Part shown: in pieces, positions 35,251 to 44,549 of the stretch
Numbering within the stretch: the first letter of the stretch is position 1
How the letters are laid out: each line of letters opens with the position of its first letter
Assembly: GCA_001695595.3 (NCBI GenBank)
Contig: MBPM02000045.1
Span: 310,001-374,000, forward strand
Reading direction: 5' to 3'
DNA from: Plasmopara viticola
Taxonomy: Eukaryota > Oomycota > Peronosporomycetes > Peronosporales > Peronosporaceae
Length of the DNA: 64,000 nucleotides
The notes under the pieces: generated by a model
Told to the model about the DNA's origin: nothing
The model's database searches: none
The model's input: only the letters and a program-made list of their open reading frames with translations
Program-made: the position numbers and the translations under genes

Positions 35251-36620
35251 TACCCTTCCCAGTCTTAAAAAAGGCATGTGTCGGAGTCGACATTTCACGA
35301 CGATGTTAAAATGTTGACTCTCATAACATTAAATATGAGGCGTCCAAGTAGGTAAATAAATTGCGAGGAATCATGTGAGCTATAAAAAAATTCCCAGCAA
35401 CTCTTCAAGGTGCTGCCAACCTGCTCGACCTGTTCAGTACTGCGGGCTTGATTGGCCTTACGGCGGACGACAGATGCAAGGTACGAGTCAAAAGGCTGAG
35501 GGGCTAAGAATTCGTAATGCCAGCACTTTGATTGGACGCCCGTGCCTGCATTTCACTATGAAGGGAAGCGACTTTCCGACGCATTTGGTATTTCTTGCGC
35601 AAAGACGCGCGGCGGTCAATCCGACATGAAAATCTTATTTACTACATAGCCAAAAGATTTCAGCCTTTCGTTAAATCGACCTAGCTGACAGGGCGGCAAC
35701 CTTTTGGTCATGCACTATTCTATTCTCTTCATGAAGAAGAAATAGGCTTAGACAGCAGTAACCTCCTATGGTACTTCTTGATTGCCAAGCCGAAATCCGT
35801 GTGGAGTGAGTCGTGAAGTCGTGGTACTTTCACTGACGAGCTAGGATCATCAAGCGCTTATACCCCTTCACAAAACTTATGAGAGCCGATGAAGTAGAAT
35901 CAGGAGTAATTCTCGAACGCCACTGCTAATCACTGCGAATCTCACTTTATACATGGCTGCTGTCTGATCAAACGCTTGTGTCTGGTGAGCCATAGCTCAT
36001 CATATCCTCGATGAGATTATAAGTATGAGGAGCAGTCACAATGAACTTGAGTTTGCTTAATTTTAACGAGAAAAACACACTATAAGTTCGTGGCCAGCGA
36101 AGTGGCTGTGACCACCTAGAAAGCCATGATGGCTACCATGGATGTCTATATTGTTGGGGCTGCGGCTTCGACTCATGCTCAGCATGAGGTATATGAAGCT
36201 CGGGGGGCCAGCTTGATAGCTCCGCAAGGATTTCTCATGCAATCTAACGCACTCATTTAGCGGCTCAAAAGAGCGTAGTCTCTACTAAAGGCGTACTCAT
36301 TGTACTTTTGCCTCATAAATTGTCTGAGGATGACGAAAGGCTCCCTAGGGTTGAGTACAAAAGTACGAAAGCTATACGCTCTACTTTTCTTTTGACACCT
36401 TATATAAGTTGACGGACAAGAAACAGATTCCTTTAGCACAATTTAAGTCATTGACTGCGTGTAGACTTTCACTCTGCAAACTAAATTATGCAGCATCATG
36501 TTTTTGTAAACACTACTGAGTGCGGGGGCTCCAGCATCGGTCTCCCTGGATTACAAGATAAAACATCCCTCGTGGCGTAAAACTTCGAAGATGCTGATTG
36601 GCTTAAATTAAAGCATACAC
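35250..36620 (+). repeat. Family R2 repeat copy
   Basis: It is collinear with 1600-3000: ATGTGTCGGAGT near 35276 (1636), GCAAAGACGCGCGG near 35598, GGCCAGCGAAGTGGCTGTGA near 36091, and CATCATGTTTTTG near 36494. Frames are broken throughout. Confidence 0.5.
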
Positions 36621-36649
36621 AATGTTACAGCAATCATGTTGAAGTGGGG

Positions 36650-39070
36650 CCTCATAATTGTATAAATATGGGAGCAAAATTTATTTCCTTACTTCACAGA
36701 TAATGGATTACACTTTTTAACGAAAAGAGGAGAAGGACGATGTCCACATCATGTGGTGTCTTCGTTATGTTGTTGCTCGCGATCGACAAAGGCCAGATGC
36801 AGCCTTGAAGCTGGTAGATTGTAACGCCGATTTGCTCAGCTGGTTTAGCCGATGCAGGAACTGAATGCCCGATGTTCAATATCACAAGGTCTTCCAAAAC
36901 AAATTCCAAAGACGATCGCATCTATCCGCGAGCAAATCGCTCGAACCGAGCCCATAGTCACAAAGTCTCTCCGTGTTCAAAACAACTTTTAACCCAGCTG
37001 ATGGTTTGGCGTCCCGCGGCTTTTCACGCTAAGAGCCCGATACTAACCCTCTCTCGTTTACCTGGCCTGAGCTATAAATGAATGTAAACAGAACACCGAT
37101 CGCAATTGCATCTAATCAGTTTTGAACATGTACGCTAAGCCTCCATTGGCTGCAATTTAAATTATTAAATCATGCGCGGGCACATCTTTTATAAACAGCT
37201 GTATCAAAACAGGTAGATGTTCTTTTACTCATGTCTATATCTTAGCTTGCAGCCAATCTTTCGCGCGTGCTTCTGAAAAGTCTTCATATCGTAAATGCAT
37301 TGTGAATTGGCTGTTACCAGCAAACAACACGACTTTTTAAGAGACACGATGTTTTGGCGGTAATGGATCGCGAAGATCAGCTAGCCCATTTACGAAGAAA
37401 TAAATCCAAGTCAATGAGAACAGTGCGTCCCAGATCGTTTTAATAAATCTACGCACATGTCGTCTCGCGCGTACGAGCCACAAATTACATTCGATACAAA
37501 GTTGCGACACGAGCTAGCTCATTGATTAGGCAACGTCATATTGCATCGTCAAAAATGTCCAGTTTTCTTGACTTGTACTTAATGTCAAGCTCTATTACGG
37601 GCATCATCTCGAGCTCAAACTGAGCATTCACAGAAGAAAATTTTAGTCTTGTTTAGCCTTCAACCGTACCGACAACCTCTCCAAAGGTATATAGCCATGT
37701 AATATCGTCATTTACCAACGTGCCTTCTGTGGACACTCTCTGTCGAAGACAAGACGGTTCAATCTGGTCGATAAGCGCCATAATTTGCCATTTTTGCAGA
37801 GAACAAAACGATGGTCTCGAAAGCACACTCTTTGTTGCGTTCGCATTGTCATTGTCATGTACTGATGCATCGACATCTTACCTGTACATTTTTAACTAAG
37901 TTGAATTCGCGCAAGACTTCACCGTAAAATGAGTCACTTATTACGTTGCATCTTGTCTTTGCATATAGAGTGTTGAACAATAATTGCTTCATACGTTAGT
38001 ACTCGTCCTAGCATATAGCTTGATGAACGATAAATTGAACCCAAGAAGCTAATATTTTTTCTTCGCAAACGGTGTATCTTGAAGCGATGTAAGTAAGAAA
38101 AGCCCACCTAATTTGCATTTTACAATTAATGGGCGAGAAGAATTAACCTGAAGAGCAGTATCAATGAAACACTAGCAACGGCATGCTATCGTACAAAAGT
38201 TTATCGAAATATAAGAAGGCTTGATTACTCGCGCGACTCCTGTCACTGCAATTGCTGTACAAGTTTTGAGCAGATACAATGACAGCTAGACGGAAGAGAA
38301 TTACGCTAGCGATATTAATTCTTTTCGGACACACGCACATTTCAAGTCGTGAATGGTATATTTGTATGCAACAAGAAATGAGCAGAAATCCGAAGTCAGC
38401 GCATTCTACAATACAGATTACACTGATCGTCCGGATCTGTCAAGATAATGACAGGACAAAGCTAACAACTGGGTGGATTTCACATTTTTTCTTTAAGAAA
38501 GATGCAAAAGATGTGACATTTGGTTCATGCAAGTCATAATTTGTGGCTGCAAGAATGTAGGTAGAAGATTGAATTTGAATAAACTGGAAATTACTTGAAG
38601 AATAAGGTATTGAAAGTTATTGATTAACGATCAGAGCACGATGAACAATTTGCAGGTAGCTTTGGTGGAGTGAGTCGCTACGCAAAGTCGGGCAGAAAAA
38701 ATGTGGACTTGAGAGAAATAAGGACCGCAATTGAAAAAAGCCGGATACACAGGTAGGAGCGAGATGCCAGGACAGGATCTATTACATAGGCTAGTAGTGC
38801 AGCACAGTTAATGCGACTGACAGATAATATTATGAATGTGAACGTGTACATTATTCCGTGACGATACATGCCGTCTCTTGATGTAAAACTGACGGCAAAT
38901 GGTGTGGAACACACCACTCTGACAATCACTCATTATCTCTGTTAGAGAAGAAATTATCGTGCAGTGTCTTTCATGTAAATATATGCCAAGCTATTCGCTA
39001 TGCGACTAACTTCTACTCGTGGGTATTAAACGAGTCGTCATCACTCGGGCTCGAGGTACGTAGAGAACGA
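36650..39070 (-). repeat. Shared 3' flank of effector unit (copy 3)
   Basis: This is collinear with 3060-5371 and with 23253-28486 minus the hAT element. Landmarks are GGAGAAGGACGATGTCC near 36728, ACATGTACGCTAAG near 37127, TCGTCTCGCGCGTACG near 37457 and GGCATGCTATCGTAC near 38181. It ends at the stop of the intact effector. No gene is evident. Confidence 0.6.
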
Positions 39071-40663
39071 CTATTCTTTGAGCGCTTCGGCAACGCTTAT
39101 CGCACCTGAGAAACCTTCTTTTCCTAATTCTTTGTGCACCATGTCAAAAAGCGATTCGGAATTACGGTAGTATTTCTTCACAACCCGCAAAATGAATGCA
39201 CCTGGATCCGTGCCATGGCATTCAACAACATACCAATACCAGGCATCCAACGCCGGGTGCGTAAAAAGCTTGTCGCCAGCGATATGGAGATGAAGACGTT
39301 GAAAAACAGCGTCCTCGTCAAGCGCCTCCATTTGCCATTTTTCGAAGAGTGCCTTTCGCACATCGAGGAAACGAGCTGCCATGTTTGAGTCCTTCGTCTC
39401 CAAGACTGTCATGCTCGCTAATTGTTCCATAGTCAAATGCCTTAATAATGTTTCAAGTAATTTAGCATCGTCAAAACGTTGTCGCGATTCGAACGCAAAC
39501 CATGTCTCTAACAGTGGACTCTCGACAATGTCCTCAGCTTTCATTCCTGCCACTTTGAGCCCAAGAATGTCGAGCACATCGCTTGCCGTCTTATTTTCCT
39601 CGTCCCAAAGCCTAAAAAGCTTTTCTAATTGGTATGTAGCAGAAATACGCGTGCTTTCATCTTTCTGCGCTACCGTAAGGACAGTAGCAAGGGCCTTCTC
39701 CTTTACGTCACGCTCTTTCCACAAGCCTTCCGACAAATCGTTCACCAACTGCTTATATCTGGTAGTCCCAAACGATCCTTTGATGAGAGAAAGCCAGGTG
39801 CTGGTTGCTGCAGCATCTTCAGCGCCAGCCTTTTTGAGAAAAGACAAAAGTGATATTTCTGACCATCCTACGAAAACTTTATGTTGCATCGTATCCATCA
39901 CCCTCTTACCGATGCTTCCTTCGCGGAGGTCAACGTTCGAAGCCCCAAGCATTTTAGCCAAGCGAGGAACGCCATATTTCTCCTTCAGCAAACGATACAA
40001 TCTATCGAAAACTATTTGGTCGCCGGATCCATCTTTTCGTGGAAGCTGACGAGCAAACGAGACATATGTCTCCAAGAGCGGATTCTTGAATACGCTGCCC
40101 TTGTCAATATCAAGTTTCAAGGCACGAAAGACATCAACATTTTCCTTGTTCGCTATCCAATCCTGTATCTGAAGGTCGTAATAGTGTTTGGCTACGGCTT
40201 CCGTCCTTGAAGACGCTAGACCTTCAAGTATTAACGAAGCCAGCTCGTAGTCGTCAAATTGTTGTTTCAGCTCGCGGAACAAGGCCTTATAAGCCTTCGT
40301 ACGATTTTTGTAGGCGCGAAAGACACGACTAGCCCACATTTGATACTGCTCCCTTGCGAACAAATTCCCCTTTGCAGTTTTTACGTTGGACTCCTTGAAA
40401 AAGGTGCTGATCAGTTTCTCTTTGTCAAGAGAGAGCCTAAAACGCAGACTTGGCGAGAATTTCTCCAATTGCAATGCAGCCTTTGCAGGGATTGCATTGA
40501 AACCTCTTTCTTCAAAACGGTCAGTGCGTGTATCCTCTGCTGCTGACAAGCTCCTCATGTGACTTTGGGCTTGGGCATCCACCGCTACCATGGCCTTGGT
40601 ACTTGCCACGAGTGTGAAAGCCGATAGCAGCATGAATTGGCGCAGAATTTGAGGCTTGAGCAT
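39071..40663 (-). CDS. Secreted WY/LWY effector with RSLS-EER leader, intact
   Basis: This uninterrupted 530-codon gene starts at the ATG at 40663. Residues 1-33 form a signal peptide (ILRQFMLLSAFTLVAS, probable cleavage after VDAQAQ or nearby). RSLS at 37-40 takes the place of RxLR and FEER ends at 53. The rest is helical with LWY-type modules: DVFRALKLD (178-185) and NPLLETYVSF (194-203); STWLSLIKGSF (288-298); DVLDILGLK (362-370) and SPLLETWFAFESRQ (382-395); DAVFQRLHLH (451-460) and HPALDAWYWYVVE (469-481). In this class the leader directs secretion and host delivery and the WY modules bind plant targets. It is the only full-length open member of the RSLS family in the window, so it is the best candidate for a working gene. 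An inverted second copy of its 5' flank follows upstream, leading to a remnant on the opposite strand. Confidence 0.92.
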   Translation of the reverse strand: MLKPQILRQFMLLSAFTLVASTKAMVAVDAQAQSHMRSLSAAEDTRTDRFEERGFNAIPAKAALQLEKFSPSLRFRLSLDKEKLISTFFKESNVKTAKGNLFAREQYQMWASRVFRAYKNRTKAYKALFRELKQQFDDYELASLILEGLASSRTEAVAKHYYDLQIQDWIANKENVDVFRALKLDIDKGSVFKNPLLETYVSFARQLPRKDGSGDQIVFDRLYRLLKEKYGVPRLAKMLGASNVDLREGSIGKRVMDTMQHKVFVGWSEISLLSFLKKAGAEDAAATSTWLSLIKGSFGTTRYKQLVNDLSEGLWKERDVKEKALATVLTVAQKDESTRISATYQLEKLFRLWDEENKTASDVLDILGLKVAGMKAEDIVESPLLETWFAFESRQRFDDAKLLETLLRHLTMEQLASMTVLETKDSNMAARFLDVRKALFEKWQMEALDEDAVFQRLHLHIAGDKLFTHPALDAWYWYVVECHGTDPGAFILRVVKKYYRNSESLFDMVHKELGKEGFSGAISVAEALKE

Positions 40664-40677
40664 TGCTTTAGGAGGAT

Positions 40678-40691
40678 AAGTTGAATAATGA
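40678..40691 (-). promoter_or_regulatory. Initiator-like element of the intact effector
   Basis: The minus strand reads TCATTATTCAACTT, 12 of 14 positions fitting TCATTYYNCAWTTT, 15-28 bases before the ATG. The same block is kept before the 7026 gene and, less exactly, before 30072 and 61564. Confidence 0.45.
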
Positions 40692-42250
40692 CAAGTTGGG
40701 GAGGGACATTTGCGACCTTCGAATCACAAGCCAGCTATACGGTGCAAAAGACATGTCTAGACAAAAAAAGCCATTAGCTGATTTTGAAGCGCCTCTTGAC
40801 ACGAGATAATATGTTCTTTTCTAATATATTAAAGTAAAGAACGATTGATTTAAGTAGCGCAATTCTCTGGGGGGGATGATGACAAACAGCAGAATTTAAG
40901 CTTTTTTAATCAACACAAGCAAGACTAATCGGCATGATAAATTCTTAGCCTTACCGGTTGCTCCTTGACATTGAGGGCTTGTATGAGTGACGACGAGAAC
41001 TTTTGATGAGTGCGTATCGAATGAAATGCGTCGTCTGCTGATCGATCAGATGGTATCTATCCAGAAAATCTTGGGTTATTAGCTTTGGTATCATTTCGCG
41101 ATTCTGATCTACGAATCTAAAAAACATACAGTTTTAGATGCTGTACAATAAGCCAAGTACAGCAAATACTTTCCTCATCCGTAAGAGTGTCTTTCAGTAA
41201 TTATCACATCACACGGCCTTTATCACAAAAAAGCAGTGCCAATGTGTGTTGTACCTGTAAACCCATAGTGTAAGGGGTTGTGACCGCACAGTCGTCAGTC
41301 TTCCTTCCGTACTTCACTGAGTTTTCCATTTGAGTAATGTTCGAGCTCGTACATCAGCAAAGTCGTCGGGTCTAACGCTGCTGATAAACTCTAAGGGTAC
41401 AATGGTTACTTGAAATCAGATAGCTTGCCGATGTGAAATTTACATATTAAGAGATGAATGCAGAAGATACGGCAAAAGTCGCTGCAAACTGAAGTCGCTA
41501 AGGTAATTACGGGAGCGAAGCAAGCGGCGAATTCCTCAGCGTGCTGAAAATTGTGCATTTAAAACCATTGTGTACATGGTGTGAGCGAAGCGAGTAGTGA
41601 TGGCGCCGATGCGGCGCGACTGCTGACCTAATTAAAAGCTGGGGTGCAGTGCACCGTGCATGTATTTTTACTATTGCTAGCTTACAACATAATTAAGGTA
41701 ATACCACGTTATTGACAGTCTATGGAAGCGCCTTCATCGCTACTGGCTCAGAGTTCTTTTGACTGCGTTGTCTATCATGAGGTTGAATAGATACATGCCC
41801 ATTAGAATGTCTTTGCATCGCGGCATTAACATTTTTTTGATAGCAACAGCAACGCGTAATTATTTCCCTTGCATGAGGCATACAAAGCCACTGTATTGTG
41901 ATTCTGAGCCAATTACGAACGATTGCGCAGGTCAAATATAACATGAGCGTTGACCTGACTGTACTGCCGGATTTTTATTAGCCGCTGTCAATATTCTGTC
42001 GCAAATGATCGCAGCACGTGAAGGAATTTTAGTAGAATTATTTCGCTGCTTCGCGGCAACACGCCGCGTAGCTGCCTTGATGCGGTTGCTACCGAGATTG
42101 CACGCCATTCTCGTTTAAGGACCGCGAGTATGCTTGTAAAACATAAAGCCAAGCTTTAGTGTTTAAAAGCCAATCAATCGGTATCCATTCCGATTAACGT
42201 AGCGCAATCGTTCGTAATTGGCTCAGAATCACGACAGAGTGGCTTTGTAT
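40692..42250 (-). repeat. Shared 5' flank of effector unit (copy 3)
   Basis: This is the fullest copy of the upstream region. It matches 7055-8420, and part of it lies inverted at 42440-42840. Landmarks are GTGACCGCACAG near 41281, GTAATTACGGGAGCGAAG near 41500 and CATCGCTACTGG near 41735. No gene is evident. Confidence 0.6.
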
Positions 42251-42277
42251 GCTTCATGCAAGGAAAAATAATTACGT

Positions 42278-42297
42278 GTTGCTGTTGCTGTTGCTGT
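42278..42297. repeat. Microsatellite (GTTGCT)3
   Basis: Three full units lie at about the centre of the divergent effector-flank inversion (40692-42250 against 42300-43384). Confidence 0.7.
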
Positions 42298-42299
42298 CA

Positions 42300-43384
42300 G
42301 GTGGATGTAAAGTAAAAGCTGCGATGCGGAGACGTTCAAATGGACATGGATCTATTCAAACCTTATGATAGCCAAATAAGTCAAAACAACATTGCTTCTT
42401 ATACACTGTCAATAACGTAGTATCACCTAAATTATGTTGTGAGTAAAACTATAAATTATGGTGCACTGCATCTCAGCTATTGAATAATTGGTCAGCAGTC
42501 GGCGCCACCACTGTTCGATTCGTTCACAAGATGTACATAGTGATACTTAATTCACACTGCTCAGCACGCTGAGGAGATCGCCTTTGGCTCACTTTCGTAA
42601 ATACCCTTGCGGTCTCAGCTTGCACCAGCTGTTGCCGCATCTTCTGCATTTATCTCTCAATATATTAATTCTCTATTGACAAGCTATCTGATTCTAATCA
42701 ATCATTGTACTCTTAGGAGTCAGCAGCGTTAAAAAGCAAAAGAGAAGACTGACGACTGTGCGATCACAAACCCTTCGACTCCTGGATACTAGTACATATG
42801 CAGTACACATTGGCACTGCTTTGTTGTGATACAGACCGTATGATTCGATGATGACTGCAAGACACCCGTACGGTCGCCATAATGTGAGAAAAGTGTCTGA
42901 TCATCTAAAACTGGATACATCTCAGATTTGTAGATTAAAATCGCTGAAAGAAACAAAGGCAATTGTTCAAGACGCTCTGGATAGATATTGTCTGATCGCT
43001 CAGCAGCCTATTGTTGCATACAACACAGTACAACCGACAGCACGCACCCAATCTTCATTGTAATTCCAAAATTCTTGTCATTACTCATACTTGAAAGCCG
43101 AAACCGGTTACTTTAATGCATCATCATATTACTTTCTGTGTCTTTTGCTGTTTTAGAATGCTTGGGCAATGCGTGCACGGAACTCTGCTATTTGTCATCC
43201 CACAAAGAACTGCGCTTCTTATATAATAAGTCATACTATGCACAAACATATTGAAAAAAAATTAATCTTGAGCTTTAATTGCTTATGATCTTGACATGTC
43301 TATCGCTCCGTAAAGCTCGATAGTGATTCGAAGGTCGCAAATGCCCCTCGCAACATGCCAATCTCAAATAATCCTTTAAAAGCG
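42300..43384 (+). repeat. Inverted copy of effector 5' flank (copy 4)
   Basis: This is complementary by eye to 40692-42170. GGTGCACTGCATCTCAGC near 42461 mirrors the block near 41640, and the TGACGACTGTGCGATCACAA block near 42750 mirrors 41280-41305. It lies upstream of the plus-strand effector remnant at 43385, which makes that remnant and the intact effector a divergent pair. Confidence 0.65.
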
Positions 43385-43647
43385 ATGCTCAAGCCTAAAA
43401 TTCTGCGCCAATTCATGTTGCTGTCGGCTTTCATACTCGTGGTATGTACCAAGACCATGATTGCAGTGGACGGCCAAGCCCAGAGTCACATGAGGAGCTT
43501 GTCAGCAGAGGATGCTCGCACTGACCGCTGTGAGAAAAAAACGTTAGATACCACCGGCGCGTAGGTGACATGGGAATTGGAGAAGTTGGCGCCGAGTCTG
43601 CGTTCAGGCTCTCTTCTGACAAAGCGAAAGCGATCAACTTGTCTTTT
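43385..43647 (+). pseudogene. Effector remnant: leader and start of mature part
   Basis: The ATG at 43385 opens a leader nearly equal to that of the intact effector (ILRQFMLLSAFILVV, then HMRSLS and an EKK instead of EER). The frame ends at a TAG at 43562-43564. The homologous sequence continues as WELEKLAPSLRS, with a shift, to about 43647. There it meets the 3' end of the opposite-strand remnant. No WY module is left. It could at most make a short secreted peptide of 60 residues. Confidence 0.85.
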
Positions 43648-44410
43648 ACCTCACGCTGGTTCCATACCATTGCATCTTTCGTGTAGATCAACAGTCGTAG
43701 CTCCAAGCATTTCAGCCAAGCGAGTACGCCAAATTTCTCACTCAGCATCCAGAACAGTTCATCGTATATTAGCTGCTCGTCTAATTCATATTTAAGTGAA
43801 AGCTGACGAGCAAACGAGGCATGTCTTCTTGGCGGGTTCTTGAAATCGTTGCCCCTGTCGATATCAAGTTTCAAGGCATGAAAGACATCAGCTTCTATCT
43901 CGTTCGCTATCCAATCCTTCATCCGAAGTTCGTGAGATTCTTTGGCTATGGCTTTCGTCTTTAGGGACGCAAGACCACCAAGCCCAAATGTTGCCAGCTC
44001 ATAGTCGTCAAAGTGCTTATTCAGCTCGTGAAACAAGGCCTCATAAGCCTCGGCAGAGTCTTCGTACGCGCCAAAGACACCTCTTGCCCACCTTCGATAC
44101 TTCTTACTTGCAAATAGAGTTTTCTTCACAGAGAGCACGTCAAAGTTCTCCAAAACGTAATTGATGACATTTTCTTTGTCGGTAGAGAGCCTTGAACGTA
44201 GACTTGGCGTTGTTTCCTCCAATTCCCATGCAATCTTTGCGTCAAAAGTATCTAACGAACTTTCCTCAACGCAGTCAGTGCGAGCATCCTCTGCTGGCAA
44301 GCTCCTCATGTGACTCTGGGCTTGGCCGTCCACTGCAATCATGGTCTTGGTACATACTACGAGTATGAAAGCCGATACCAACATGAGCGCAGAATTTTAG
44401 GCTACAGCAT
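43648..44410 (-). pseudogene. Effector remnant, opposite strand, with nonsense and deletion
   Basis: The ATG equivalent at 44410 is followed at codon 3 by TAG and then a short deletion. From an inner ATG (44384) a frame gives a partial signal peptide (SAFILVV), RSLP and VEES in place of RSLS and EER. The first module follows (FASKKYRRWARGVFGAYE, DVFHALKLD, a damaged NPP for NPLLETY). After about CLELRLLIY a deletion of roughly 75 codons joins to NQREVKDK. The sequence then ends at about 43648 against the plus-strand remnant. The frame beyond that point is antisense of the other remnant. Confidence 0.85.
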
Positions 44411-44540
44411 CGCTTTTGAAGGATTATTTGAGAATGACAAGTTTTGGAGGGACGCTATCGAGATATACGGTGCAAAAGACCGTAAGCCATTGATTGGAGT
44501 CCGAGATTTTTCTTTTCTAATATATTTGTGTATAATATGA
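44411..44540 (-). repeat. Shared 5' flank of effector unit (copy 5, proximal)
   Basis: The block containing TATACGGTGCAAAAGAC (44465) matches 40735 and 61628. It runs to the target duplication of the 44550-47367 element; the flank resumes at 47377. Confidence 0.6.
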
Positions 44541-44549
44541 CTTATTTAA
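44541..44549. repeat. Target-site duplication (left), 9 bp
   Basis: CTTATTTAA here recurs at 47368-47376 on the right side of the inserted element. Confidence 0.75.

Noticed and set aside
39381..40049. 222-codon open frame on the plus strand
   Set aside because: It is antisense to the intact WY effector (39071-40663), serine-rich and without domains; a shadow of biased codon use.
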